Assembly (NCBI GenBank): GCA_034435435.1
Contig: DAOTXN010000036.1
Location: 12,224 to 76,223 of the forward strand
DNA: 64,000 bases
Reading direction: 5' to 3'
From: DAOTXN01 sp034435435
Lineage (GTDB): Bacteria; Chloroflexota; Anaerolineae; S140-20
The notes under the pieces were generated by a model, which did not search any database, had not been told where the DNA came from, and worked only from the letters and a program-made list of their open reading frames with translations. Both the position numbers and the translations under genes were made by a program. Of the stretch, positions 29,762-39,110 are shown piece after piece. The first letter of the stretch is position 1; every line of letters begins with the position of its first letter.

Positions 29762-32014
29762 ATGAGGTCGTCGGCCGAGTCTATCAAAAGGTGGTGGTCT
29801 GGCGCGCAAGCCTTTGTGCGCAGTATTCGCACGCGCATCATCCTCCCCTACATTGTGTTGACCGTTTTTGTGGCTGCGGCGGGCACCTACATCGTCACGG
29901 CCCTGGCCCAAGGCTCGCTCGAAGAGCGCTTGCGCACCCAAATGGGCGACGCGGCCGGTGTTGCCAGCGATGCGGTCGCTCTTTTTGAAAACAAGCTGCT
30001 GACACAATTGCGCGAACTTACCTTCTTGCAAGGCGCCTATGAGGCCATGGAGGTAGGTGATCTTGAGGCGCTCCAAGAGCTGCTTATCCCAAGCATCAGC
30101 AACTCGGGCACGCGCCGCGCCATCATCGCCGATCTATCGGGTACGGTCGTGATGGACATTCGTTTGCCAGAGGGTCAGGCTGAGCCTCAAACAGGCGGCT
30201 CGCTTACAGGCAGCGCGCTGAACGCGGTCCCCCTGGTACGAGAGGTGCTAAACGGCGCAACAGACGAGTATGGCGACAAACACGCCGGGCTGGTGCAGGT
30301 CGATGGACAGCTTCTTCTAGCCATCGGCGGCCCCTTCAAGTTGACCAGCGATGTGGATACTCCGGGCGGCAAAAACCTGGGCGTCGTCATCGTGGCCGAG
30401 CCGCTACAGAGCCTGTTAAACCAGGTCAAAGAGACTGCCGTCGCCCGGCGCGTCACGGTGTACAACCCTGAAGGCCAGGTGATCGCCACGACGGTGAGCG
30501 AAAACGAACCTCAGTTGGAAGATCTATCCATCACCCCTGCTTTTTTCCAGGCCGTCATCGCCAACCCCGCCAGAACTCATCAAGCAGATCGCACCGTGCT
30601 CGGTCGCCGGGTGCGCTTTGTCTATTTTGTGTTCCTCATTCGCCACCAAGCCCTGGGCGTGATGTCTATTGGCATCGAGAGTGGTTATATCTCGCAAACA
30701 GGCGCCTGGGGGCGTGTCCAGTTGGCGGCCATCTTTACTGTGGCGATGCTGGCAGTGATACTGATTGGCTATTTAATTTCTCGCGCGATAACCCGCCCTG
30801 TGATGCAACTGGTTCAAATGGCCCTCGCCGTTGGCAAAGGCGACCTGACCCATCGCTCTGGGTTCAGGTCAAAAGACGAATTAGGTACGCTGGCAGAGAC
30901 CTTTGACGATATGACGATCAAGTTGGACCAGCGCACCACTGAAATGGAACGTCTGTTGCGTGAAAAACGCCAAGAAGCCAGTTTGCGGGATGCCATTTTG
31001 CGTAGCATCGGCGAAGGGGTTTTGATGGAAGACCAAAACGGCCACATCCTCATGATGAACCCCTCGGCCGAAAATATGCTAGACGTCCTTTCTGAACAGT
31101 TCAGGGCATCGAAACCGGTGCGCGAGGTCGAGACCAATACCGACGCGCGGCGTTTTGAAATCGGCGACCGGGTCATCAGCGTTGAAACTTCGCCTGTGGT
31201 GATGGCCGATGGCGCTCGCTTGGGCAAAGTGTTGGTCATCCGCGACATCACCCGCGAGACCGAAGTGGACCGTCTGAAAGACGATTTTATCACCCAGATT
31301 TCCCACGAATTGCGCACGCCGCTGACTTCTATCAAAGGCTACAGCGACCTCTTGCTCCGCGCTATGGGCGGGCCTGTGGCCGACCAACAACGCAGTTTTT
31401 TGGAAACTATCAACCGCCAGGCCGACACACTGGTTGATATGATCGGCGACCTGCTCGACTTTACCCAATTAGAAGCGGGCAACCTGGGTTTACGCTTTGA
31501 GCCGATGACGATGGAGACCGTGCTGCGCCAGGTAACTACCAAGTGGGCGGACAGTTTTGAAAAAAAGGACATCCAATTTTCCGTTCACATCCAAGAACCT
31601 ATCCCCCAAATGCTAGGCGACGAGCAACGCCTGCGGCGGGCGCTCACTAACCTGATAGAAAACGCCTACAACTATACACTGGAGGGTGGGCAGGTGAGCG
31701 TTTCGCTCAGCGCCAACGACGACAAGGTGACCGTTTGCGTGCAAGACACCGGTGTGGGTATTGCACCGGAGGATCAAGCTCACTTGTTTAGTCGCTTCTA
31801 CCGCGTCCCGCTCGAACGCACCATAGACGTGCGCGGAGTAGGGGTAGATCTGTATGTCACCAAAGCCATCGTCAGTGGGCACGGAGGAGAGATTCAAGTC
31901 GAGAGCGCCTTGGGCAAGGGCAGCACATTTACCTTCACACTGCCCCTGGATGCCGGGGCGCGCGACACCAAGTCCAAACCGACCTTCACCGACCTGGGAG
32001 ACCTGCTACGATGA
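29762..32014 (+). CDS. Membrane sensor histidine kinase (extracellular sensor, HAMP, PAS, HisKA, HATPase)
   Basis: A 750-residue kinase. Membrane segments near 26-48 and 320-342 flank an extracellular sensor domain of the double-Cache type. HAMP (343-395), a coiled linker and PAS (about 415-500) follow. The phospho-acceptor His515 lies in QISHELRTPLTSI. The ATPase domain has the N box NLIENAYNYT and G1 DTGVGIAPEDQ. The usual GLGL of the G2 box is replaced by GVGVDL before YVTKAIV, a variation that may weaken ATP-lid function. No response regulator is adjacent. The downstream exported gene overlaps its stop by 4 bases (ATGA). Confidence 0.92.
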   Translation: MRSSAESIKRWWSGAQAFVRSIRTRIILPYIVLTVFVAAAGTYIVTALAQGSLEERLRTQMGDAAGVASDAVALFENKLLTQLRELTFLQGAYEAMEVGDLEALQELLIPSISNSGTRRAIIADLSGTVVMDIRLPEGQAEPQTGGSLTGSALNAVPLVREVLNGATDEYGDKHAGLVQVDGQLLLAIGGPFKLTSDVDTPGGKNLGVVIVAEPLQSLLNQVKETAVARRVTVYNPEGQVIATTVSENEPQLEDLSITPAFFQAVIANPARTHQADRTVLGRRVRFVYFVFLIRHQALGVMSIGIESGYISQTGAWGRVQLAAIFTVAMLAVILIGYLISRAITRPVMQLVQMALAVGKGDLTHRSGFRSKDELGTLAETFDDMTIKLDQRTTEMERLLREKRQEASLRDAILRSIGEGVLMEDQNGHILMMNPSAENMLDVLSEQFRASKPVREVETNTDARRFEIGDRVISVETSPVVMADGARLGKVLVIRDITRETEVDRLKDDFITQISHELRTPLTSIKGYSDLLLRAMGGPVADQQRSFLETINRQADTLVDMIGDLLDFTQLEAGNLGLRFEPMTMETVLRQVTTKWADSFEKKDIQFSVHIQEPIPQMLGDEQRLRRALTNLIENAYNYTLEGGQVSVSLSANDDKVTVCVQDTGVGIAPEDQAHLFSRFYRVPLERTIDVRGVGVDLYVTKAIVSGHGGEIQVESALGKGSTFTFTLPLDAGARDTKSKPTFTDLGDLLR

Positions 32015-33921
32015 TCTTTGCTCTCCAGCTCCCCCCCACGAGCGAGGAGGCGACCCGGTCTCGACGCCGTCTGCGCCAGGCAGCATGGTTGCTTTTGCTT
32101 CTACTGGGCAGTCTGAGCTGCATGCTTTTGGCAGCCCAGGTCGCGCTCTTGAATCTACGCCCCGTCCCATTGCAACGCGATGTCCGTTCGGTGGTGCAGG
32201 TCGATTACGGAGCAGGCGAGCGGCGAGCGGCCCCCTTGGTTCCTGAAGTCATCGAAGCCGTAAGAGAAGAATTGGAGGCGACACGGCCTACTCCTGGAGC
32301 GCAGGTTATTACCCTGGTTCCGATTGTCGAAATCCCGACGACCGCTCCCACAGCCGTGGCTCAGATCACGCCCACTCGCCCCGGACCATCGCCTACTCCG
32401 GCGTCGCCCACACCCGGCAGCGCCACGCCGACCCCTACCGTGACGCCGAGCAGCACCCCAACGCCGAGGTCGTCGCCAACCCCCACTCCTAGCGTCACCG
32501 CCAGCGCGACCGGCACAGCGACTGCGACGCCGACGCCTACTGGGTCCCCAACTGCCACCTCTACCGGAACGCCGACGGCGAGTTCTAGCCCAACCCCAAC
32601 GGCGACCAGCAGCGCGACCGCGACATCGACGCCCGAAATGCCCCCTCGGCCGTCGCCAACCGACACGCCTACCGAAACCCCTAGCGCGACGCCAACTCCG
32701 ACCCATACCCCTACGGGGACGCCCACCGCCACCCCTACTGAGACGCCGACGGCGACGCCCACCGCAACGCCCATTCCACCCCCCGACGTGTTATCCATCA
32801 TTCCCAACGAAGCGTTGCAAGACAGCGGCGACATTGGCGTCAGCATCAGTGGGTTAAACTTTATGGGACCAGTGGCCTGGCTGGGCCAAGAATTTTCTAT
32901 CGCCATTTCCAGCGCCACGGCGACCACGATCGATGGGATTCTCTCCACCAACATTCCCGCCGGCATCTATGCGCTGACCGTGCGCAATTCGGACGGCCAG
33001 CAGGACACCTTGCAGCATGCCTTTACTATTCACCCGCTCATCCTCCCCACCAACACATTGGACTCTGACGTGGCCTTTGTGAGCACGTTTGGGCCGGCCG
33101 CGCCCCCCCAAGAGGGCGACCACGACCATGTGCAGATCATCTTTTTCGAAATACCTGATGCCCCGCCCGATCAACTCTACATCCGCATTTTCGACGCCGA
33201 CACCGGCGGCGCTTACGACGAGCCGGATAACCCGATGCTGCCCAACTTTAACACTGTAATGACATACACCGTGCGGGGCGGATCCGGCGCCTACACTACC
33301 CCCGATGCGCGCTCCCACCAACCAGGAGCAACGGGCATCCATTCGGGGCAGGTGATCACGCAACGGGTCATTGGTGTAGACCCGACCCTCGACAATAATT
33401 GGCTGACTCTGCCGGTTGCCCGCACCGACGGAGAGTTGGTCGGCGGCTCGCGGCTCTTTAAACTGGCTGTCCAGGCGGCCAGCGGCGACGACGGCAACTG
33501 GTATCAGGTGGCCCTCAGCGCCGACCCCAGCACCAACGTCGGCGTCAATGGGGCGCGCCTGTTTGCCTATTCCTGGTGCGTCGCGCTGCCCAGCCCAGGC
33601 GACGAGGTAGTGCTCTATCCCTTCGTGCCCGCCGGCGCAAGCACCGTGACCCAGGTCAATTTCGACCTGGATGCCTCGCTCGGCGCAGAGATCAATCTGA
33701 TCACCCCCCTGCGCAATTTGCCGGTGCTGGGACTGTCGGGCGATGGGAGTAGCGCGTCGGAGGATTTCGGCCCCTTTGCCGGCGAGCGAGCGACCACCTG
33801 GACCGTGCAATACGTGGCGGGGAGCAATCCAAACACTCAGAACGACTTTTCACTGTGGTTCTTGGGCGATGGAAGCCCCCTTGCCATCTTTGTCGCGCCT
33901 ACCCTGGTTTCTCCACCCTAA
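32011..33921 (+). CDS. Membrane-anchored exported protein with Thr/Pro spacer and IPT/TIG domain
   Basis: A 636-residue protein. The cytoplasmic start has an RSRRRLRQ basic patch, then one membrane segment (25-47). A very long Thr/Pro/Ser/Ala spacer runs from about 110 to 255. An IPT/TIG-like Ig domain follows (DVLSIIPNEALQDSGDIGVS to FTIHPL, 258-345). A C-terminal domain of about 280 residues is rich in Asp/Gly and aromatic residues; it resembles cell-surface beta-sandwich domains but I cannot name it. The start overlaps the sensor kinase stop, so kinase and surface protein are made together; the surface protein may be a sensor partner. Confidence 0.75.
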   Translation: MIFALQLPPTSEEATRSRRRLRQAAWLLLLLLGSLSCMLLAAQVALLNLRPVPLQRDVRSVVQVDYGAGERRAAPLVPEVIEAVREELEATRPTPGAQVITLVPIVEIPTTAPTAVAQITPTRPGPSPTPASPTPGSATPTPTVTPSSTPTPRSSPTPTPSVTASATGTATATPTPTGSPTATSTGTPTASSSPTPTATSSATATSTPEMPPRPSPTDTPTETPSATPTPTHTPTGTPTATPTETPTATPTATPIPPPDVLSIIPNEALQDSGDIGVSISGLNFMGPVAWLGQEFSIAISSATATTIDGILSTNIPAGIYALTVRNSDGQQDTLQHAFTIHPLILPTNTLDSDVAFVSTFGPAAPPQEGDHDHVQIIFFEIPDAPPDQLYIRIFDADTGGAYDEPDNPMLPNFNTVMTYTVRGGSGAYTTPDARSHQPGATGIHSGQVITQRVIGVDPTLDNNWLTLPVARTDGELVGGSRLFKLAVQAASGDDGNWYQVALSADPSTNVGVNGARLFAYSWCVALPSPGDEVVLYPFVPAGASTVTQVNFDLDASLGAEINLITPLRNLPVLGLSGDGSSASEDFGPFAGERATTWTVQYVAGSNPNTQNDFSLWFLGDGSPLAIFVAPTLVSPP

Positions 33922-33937
33922 CAGATCTCAGTTTACA

Positions 33938-33981
33938 GGCGCCAGCTTTCAGCCTTGATCTGCTGGCTGAAAATCGGCGCC
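33938..33981. terminator. Bidirectional hairpin between convergent genes
   Basis: Two 17-base arms (GGCGCCAGCTTTCAGCC at 33938-33954 and GGCTGAAAATCGGCGCC at 33965-33981) pair along their length except for three internal bases, between the ends of the IPT/TIG gene and the LysM gene. No U-tract. Confidence 0.65.
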
Positions 33982-34037
33982 GGACGACCGACCGTTGTGT
34001 GTTTGGTGGTTTGTTTTTGGGTTCCGGCTTGTCTGGG

Positions 34038-34973
34038 TTAGGGTGCAACGGTGGGTGTGTCGGTGGGCGGCGGCGGTTCCGGCGTCGCGGTCGGCGTGTC
34101 AGTGGGCGGCGTGGTCGGAGACGGCGTTTCGGTTGGGGATGGCGGCGTCTCACTGGGAGTCGCGCTGGCAGACGGGGTGGGCGGCGGACTCACCGTGGGC
34201 GTGATGATCGGCGTTTCGGTCGGGCTGGCAGTGGGCGTGCTGGTGACCCCTGTTGGGGTCAGGGTGGGTGTGCTGGTTGGGGTCCAGGTGGGAGGTAGAG
34301 TAGGTCGCAACGTGGGCGTCGAGCTGGGTGGCTCGACCGTGATCCAGGGGGTGAGCGAAGGCGTGGGGGTCGCGGTAGGGCTGGGCGTCCAAGATGCCAG
34401 GGTGGGGAGCGGCGCCGACGTCGGCGTAAGGATAGGCGGCAGATACAATGGCTGTCCCACTCGGATGTCGTAGCTGTTGAGACAGTTGTGAAAAACGATC
34501 AGATATACGGTGATGCCCCGCACTCGCGCCAGCGAGAAGAGCGTGTCGCCTGGCTGTACTTTGTAGAGCATCCAACCCTGGGGAGCATAGCCTGCGCACG
34601 GCCAGGGGGTCGGCGCAACTCTGAGCGTCGGAAACAGAGTGGGTAAAATCGTGGGTTCCTGCGACGGGACGCTCGTCTCGGGGAGCAGACTCGGTGTGCC
34701 AGAGGCCGGCAGCGTAGGCCCCCCCGTTGAGAGTGGGGTGGGACTAGACGCGGGCAGGGTGCTCACCAAGACGGTGGGAATCTCGCCGCCGGGCGCAACT
34801 GTGTCTGTGGCGCGCCGGGCAATCTCCTGACCCACCGATCCGCCGCCGTGCCAGGACAACACAACAGCCCCCAGGACGGTGATGATCGAAGCCATCGTCA
34901 CCAACACGGCGATACTGAAACCTGTCCAAAGGTTCCGAGGAGAATCTGGAACTGGAGATGGGTCCGCTCTCAC
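34038..34973 (-). CDS. Membrane-anchored LysM protein with Thr/Pro tail
   Basis: A 311-residue protein. A single membrane segment (20-42) is followed by a Pro/Thr/Ser stretch. One LysM domain, YKVQPGDTLFSLARVRGITV to GQPLYLPP (135-180), should bind peptidoglycan or chitin-like glycans. The last 125 residues are an almost pure Thr/Pro/Ser spacer, probably wall-spanning or glycosylated. The ATG overlaps the stop codon of the upstream kinase-like gene by 4 bases, so the two are translationally coupled. The reverse strand opens a long Gly/Val frame that is only a shadow of the Thr/Pro codons. Confidence 0.85.
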   Translation of the reverse strand: MRADPSPVPDSPRNLWTGFSIAVLVTMASIITVLGAVVLSWHGGGSVGQEIARRATDTVAPGGEIPTVLVSTLPASSPTPLSTGGPTLPASGTPSLLPETSVPSQEPTILPTLFPTLRVAPTPWPCAGYAPQGWMLYKVQPGDTLFSLARVRGITVYLIVFHNCLNSYDIRVGQPLYLPPILTPTSAPLPTLASWTPSPTATPTPSLTPWITVEPPSSTPTLRPTLPPTWTPTSTPTLTPTGVTSTPTASPTETPIITPTVSPPPTPSASATPSETPPSPTETPSPTTPPTDTPTATPEPPPPTDTPTVAP

Positions 34974-37738
34974 CAGGTCGCCTCCGTCCAGTCGCCGCTA
35001 TTCTGGGCGGAGATGGGTCCTTCTACCGGCAGCAGAAAACTGAATGTGCTGCCCCGGCCTTCCTCGCTTTCTACCCAGATGCGCCCTCCGTGGGCCTCGA
35101 TCAGCGTTTTGGCGACCGAAAGTCCGACTCCCGTCTCCCCTAACCCTTCGATGAGCGGATTGTCGGCGCGATACAGGCGCGTGAACACCCGACGGCGCTC
35201 TTCTTCAGAAATGCCCCCACCCGTATCTGCCACCGATACCATAATATAATTGGCGCCGCCCACGCGAGCGTCACGGGTGTCTTGCAGACTGGCGCTGACC
35301 GTCACGGTGGTATTTAGATCCGAGGCCTGGCCCGCATTCGAGAGCAAGTTCATCATCACCTGGTGCAATGCGTCGGGGTCCGCGTGGATGTCGGGCAGGC
35401 TATCGTCCAGGGCAATATCGACCGTGATGCCGCGCTCACGAAACTGACCGGCTGTGCTCATGATGGCTTCCTCGATGATGTTGACAATATTGACCGTCTC
35501 GGGCTGTATCTCTAATTGCCCCAGGTCAATTGACGTGATCTCGATCAAATCATCTAGCTTGGCGCTCATACGCTCGGTGTTGGCTTTGACCCGTTGTAAG
35601 AATTTTCGCTGCATCGCCCCCAAAATCCCCACTGATTCGCCCAAAAGCAGGTCAGTGTAGCCCACGATGGAGGTCATAGGAGTGCGCAGTTCTTGCACCA
35701 ACGAAGCCACCAGCTCGGCCTGGTAAGAAATCTGAGGGGCGGTGCCGTCAGGATAAAGGATGGCTACGACGCCGTTAAAGCCTTGTTGCCCTGCCAGGGG
35801 CACCGGCGTCAGCTCGACGCGCATGTTTTTTTCGCCATGTTGAACATTGACCACGTGGGGCGAATCTACCAGGCGCTGGCGCACATCGGTGTCTACCATC
35901 AGCCGCTCCAACGCTTGTCGCCAGCGTGGGTCGGCGTATAGGTCGAGGATGGGTTTGCCGATGAGCATGTGCCGGTCGCTGTCGAGCGCGCGCTCTACCC
36001 CACCGTGAACCACCGTTATCTGGCCCATGTAATCGCTGACGATGATACCCCACGCGCTGTCCGCATCGACAGAAGGGGATGGTTGTTGATCGACTCGCGC
36101 CAACAGATCGCTTTGAAGCTGCCCCACGGTTCGCTCGGCCTGGCTTAACTCTGCTTCGAGACGGGTCTGGCGAGCAGTCAATTGCCGCGCGCGCTCCTGC
36201 CACTTTTCGATTTGGGTTTCCAGGTCTCTGCGCACGCCGTTCAAGCGTTCGATCTCGGCTTGTAGGGCCGCCTCGTTGGATTCGGTCTCGACCACTTGCA
36301 ACACCGCCGCCAACTCAGAGGCTTGGCGCTTATACTGTTCGACCTGTTGTTCCAGGTCCAATATCTGTTGAGCAAAGGATCGGGTCTCTTGGCGGCTCTG
36401 TTCCAGGTCCAATTGGGTCTGGCGGGCCTTTTTGCGCTCCAGATCCAGGTTTTGCTGCAATTGATCGGCGCGCCAGGTGGCCTGTTGAAAGCGCTGTGCG
36501 TTGCTGATGGCCAGGGCCAGGCGGCGACCGAGGATCGTTCCCAAGCGGCGCTCCTGATCGGTCCAGGCGCGCTGGCTGCGCGGGTTGCCGGCGATGAGCA
36601 CACCTACGACCACTCGGTCGTCAATGAGTGGCTGAAGCAATAGCGGACCGGCTTCCGATTCGCCCAACAAAGCATACATATCCGTGACGCGCTGGTCCAC
36701 TTCTTGGGCGACGAGCTGCCGGCGCGTGCGGATCGCACGCCGGATCATTGGCTGTTCGTCCATGGGAAAGACGTTGCCCTCTTCGGTGGAGCGGTCGGTC
36801 GCGTGAATCAGCGCCAGCTCCATGTGGCGATGGTCGCGCTTGGCGGGCAGCCCCAAAGCACAGACCTCTGCTTGAAGCACTTGGATAGCCACAGAAATGG
36901 CCGTGACCAGCGTCGTGTCCAGGTCTAAAGAAGCGCCGATGTCTTGAGCCGCGTCTAGCCATTCCCAGGTGCGGGCCAGGTCGCCGGTGTCCGCCGCCGG
37001 CCGCGACGCGGCGCGCAGCGCCGTTGCCAGATCTTTGTGCTGCCAGTCTAGCACCTGGCGATAGACCAGTCCGGCCAACAAAGGGTATGCGGCCAGGTTG
37101 GCCAGGCGAATCCAGCCCGCCACGCTAGATTCGGCGCCGGGCGCGACCAGGTGTGCGCTATGGCCGAGCAGCATGAGCAGCACAATACCGAACAGCAAGG
37201 GCCATTGCGCAGCACGCCGAGCCAACACACCCACACAAAAGAGAGACAACAGTCCCAGACCGACGACCGTCCAGAGTGTGTCTTGCATGTAGCCGTTGAA
37301 AATCAACTCGGGCTGATCGCTCACAGCGCGATACCACACGCTGGCCGCCGCCGCATAGCCCACCAGTCCCGCCAGCAGACTGGCCGCCAATAACCCGGTC
37401 GCCAGCGCCGGATACTCGTCGGAGAACGAGAGCGCTGCCCAACCGACGAACAGCAACACCACGGCATCCATAAACCGTTCCAGCGGCGGCATGACCGCCG
37501 TCGCAGACCACACCCCTCGCCAGGCTAACAAGGCCGCAGCCATCAGCACGCCACGGGTGAGCAAGATGCCGAGACCAGCCACGAGCCAGCGCCGAGCCTG
37601 GGGCGTGCGGCGCTCGCGCAGCCACTCGCCTGCTACCATAGCCAGGATGGCTTCGAACGCAAAGAGCGTCACCAGATAATAAATCAGATCGCCCGGCGAC
37701 TCGGTCACCAATTTCAGTGCTTGATCCAGAATGGACAT
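34970..37738 (-). CDS. Histidine-kinase-like sensor lacking the phospho-acceptor His
   Basis: A 922-residue protein. About seven N-terminal hydrophobic segments (18-215) are followed by a GAF domain (270-420), a long coiled coil (420-540), a PAS domain (550-650) and HisKA/HATPase regions. At the H-box the sequence reads SLVQELRTPMTSIVGY: the conserved His is Gln682 (codon CAA, plus-strand 35693-35695). The ATPase domain is otherwise intact, with MMNLLSNA, DTGGGISEEE and GETGVGLSVAK. It could bind ATP and act as a pseudokinase or phosphatase-type sensor. It is translationally coupled to the LysM gene downstream and has its own promoter. Confidence 0.88.
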   Translation of the reverse strand: MSILDQALKLVTESPGDLIYYLVTLFAFEAILAMVAGEWLRERRTPQARRWLVAGLGILLTRGVLMAAALLAWRGVWSATAVMPPLERFMDAVVLLFVGWAALSFSDEYPALATGLLAASLLAGLVGYAAAASVWYRAVSDQPELIFNGYMQDTLWTVVGLGLLSLFCVGVLARRAAQWPLLFGIVLLMLLGHSAHLVAPGAESSVAGWIRLANLAAYPLLAGLVYRQVLDWQHKDLATALRAASRPAADTGDLARTWEWLDAAQDIGASLDLDTTLVTAISVAIQVLQAEVCALGLPAKRDHRHMELALIHATDRSTEEGNVFPMDEQPMIRRAIRTRRQLVAQEVDQRVTDMYALLGESEAGPLLLQPLIDDRVVVGVLIAGNPRSQRAWTDQERRLGTILGRRLALAISNAQRFQQATWRADQLQQNLDLERKKARQTQLDLEQSRQETRSFAQQILDLEQQVEQYKRQASELAAVLQVVETESNEAALQAEIERLNGVRRDLETQIEKWQERARQLTARQTRLEAELSQAERTVGQLQSDLLARVDQQPSPSVDADSAWGIIVSDYMGQITVVHGGVERALDSDRHMLIGKPILDLYADPRWRQALERLMVDTDVRQRLVDSPHVVNVQHGEKNMRVELTPVPLAGQQGFNGVVAILYPDGTAPQISYQAELVASLVQELRTPMTSIVGYTDLLLGESVGILGAMQRKFLQRVKANTERMSAKLDDLIEITSIDLGQLEIQPETVNIVNIIEEAIMSTAGQFRERGITVDIALDDSLPDIHADPDALHQVMMNLLSNAGQASDLNTTVTVSASLQDTRDARVGGANYIMVSVADTGGGISEEERRRVFTRLYRADNPLIEGLGETGVGLSVAKTLIEAHGGRIWVESEEGRGSTFSFLLPVEGPISAQNSGDWTEATW

Positions 37739-37781
37739 CTTGGTCCTTTCACCTCGGCCGCATTGTTCAGCTCGCTACTTT

Positions 37782-37811
37782 ATTATACCATGCCTGTTCT
37801 ATTGGCGGCAA
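37782..37811 (-). promoter_or_regulatory. Promoter of the kinase-like/LysM operon
   Basis: On the minus strand TTGCCG and a perfect TATAAT are separated by 18 bases, about 40 bases before the start at 37738, which also has an AAAGGA ribosome-binding site. Confidence 0.7.
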
Positions 37812-37846
37812 CACGTGACGCGGAGCGCATTTCAAACATGCATTAG

Positions 37847-38347
37847 GACTATCACCCCGAAACGCCGGCCCACGTGCGCTCGCTGGACGACCTGCGGGCC
37901 TACCCCTTTCCCAACACGGGCAATGCGTATCGCGCCGGGTCTTTGGAGCGCGCGGTAGCGACCTGGCGGGCGGGCGGGCTGGCCGTAGGCGGCAATCTGC
38001 CCCACCTGGGCGGCGAGCTGTTCGAGGCGGCCTGGCGGCTGCGCGGGCTGGAGAATTTTCTGTTGGACCTGGTCCGGCGTCCCGAGTGGGCCGACTATTT
38101 GCTGGATCGGCTGGCGGCCCTGGCCCGGCGCAGATACGGCCCGCGCCTGGCGCTATGGGGCGCGGTGGGGCGCCAAAACCTGTTTGGCCGGGGGACTCGG
38201 GAGGAGATCCGGCGCGAGGTGAGGGAACGCATCGAGACGTTGGGGCGGGCCGGGCTGGTGCTCTGTCCGGCCTACGACGTGGACACGCCCGACATCCCTT
38301 GGGAAAACGTAGAGGCTTTTTTGGAGGCGGTGCAAGAATACGGCTAA
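37847..38347 (+). pseudogene. Truncated uroporphyrinogen decarboxylase (URO-D) family remnant
   Basis: About 166 codons of URO-D/MtaA-type sequence. It starts abruptly after an in-frame stop with YHPETPAHVRSLDDLRAYP, a motif from the first third of the family. It jumps after RRYGPRLALWGAVGRQNLFG, where the catalytic centre should be, and ends with the normal C-terminus (VDTPDIPWENVEAFLEAVQ). The N-terminal region and a central block of roughly 100 residues are missing against a usual length near 350. No ribosome-binding site is visible. The flanks show no inverted repeat. Confidence 0.75.
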
Positions 38348-38366
38348 AATCAGAAAACCGGCTTTG

Positions 38367-38780
38367 TCAGGCAGCTTGTAGCAACCAGTGAATCGAGATC
38401 GCACTCTCTAGTGACTTGAATTCTGGATCACCCGTCACCAGCGTGGCTGCTCTATCGAGAGCCAGCGCTGCCGCAAAAGCGTCTGCATAGGATAGCGAAT
38501 GCCTGGCCTTGATGTGAGCTGCCGCTAATGTCAGCTCACGTCCGGCTGAGACGATTTCCAGGGTCATTTCTTCCAAAGTCCCCAGTACTTTTTGTAATCG
38601 GGTTTGACCCCAACGCCGTTCCACAATGTACGCCACCTCCCCCAGATTGACCCACGTCATCAGCAAATGTATCTCACCATCTTGCGCCCGCTGCAAAAGC
38701 CGCGCCACGTCTTCTGCGCCTGGCTCGTCGCCCAACAGAGCTAGCAGAGCAAAGCTGTCAAAAATCCAGCTTTCACTCAT
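38367..38780 (-). CDS. vapC: PIN-domain toxin (VapC type)
   Basis: A 137-residue PIN-domain ribonuclease. Acidic residues expected in the active site are visible: Asp8 in WIFDSFALLALL, Glu in WVNLGEVAYI, Asp in SYADAFAAALA and Asp in VTGDPEF. The ATG at 38780 overlaps the upstream AbrB-type antitoxin gene by 8 bases, the standard antitoxin-then-toxin order. An upstream in-frame opening to 38849 is inside the antitoxin gene. It appears intact. Confidence 0.88.
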   Translation of the reverse strand: MSESWIFDSFALLALLGDEPGAEDVARLLQRAQDGEIHLLMTWVNLGEVAYIVERRWGQTRLQKVLGTLEEMTLEIVSAGRELTLAAAHIKARHSLSYADAFAAALALDRAATLVTGDPEFKSLESAISIHWLLQAA

Positions 38781-39021
38781 ACCGCGCCTCTTCTCGCTCT
38801 CGCTCGCGTGCCCGTTCGACCAACAATTCTCCTGTGAGGGATGGACCATCCTTTAGCATCCCTCTGAGCCTCTTTACCGGATCGGATGGTAAAGGCACCA
38901 GCGCCAGCATGTCACCGTAATCCACCACGCGCACTCTTTTTCCTTTTTCGAGGCCATACTTTTTTCGGAGCGGCTTGGGGATGACCACCCATCCCTTGCT
39001 TGAGACCGTTACCGTGTTCAT
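38773..39021 (-). CDS. vapB: AbrB/MazE-type antitoxin (VapB)
   Basis: An 82-residue swapped-hairpin DNA-binding protein: VSSKGWVVIPKPLRKKYGL and KRVRVVDYGDMLALVPL are the AbrB core. The charged C-terminus (ERAREREREEARYE) would wrap the PIN toxin. It probably represses its own operon. Its 3' end overlaps the toxin gene by 8 bases. Confidence 0.88.
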   Translation of the reverse strand: MNTVTVSSKGWVVIPKPLRKKYGLEKGKRVRVVDYGDMLALVPLPSDPVKRLRGMLKDGPSLTGELLVERAREREREEARYE

Positions 39022-39110
39022 CGCGCCTCCTTTTTATACCCTAATTTTATTCAGTATATCACAAACATCACGTCGGTGCAACTGACGGGAAAAAAGTATA
39101 ACGGGGATTT

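Noticed and set aside
34051..34473. Long Gly/Val-rich reading frame on the plus strand opposite the LysM protein; similar frames opposite 32.4-32.9 kb and 3.0-3.4 kb
   Set aside because: They are antisense shadows of Thr/Pro codons (ACN CCN read backwards), with no domain and no ribosome-binding site.
38367..38849. Longer start for the PIN toxin at 38849
   Set aside because: The extra codons lie inside the antitoxin gene and do not resemble the family.
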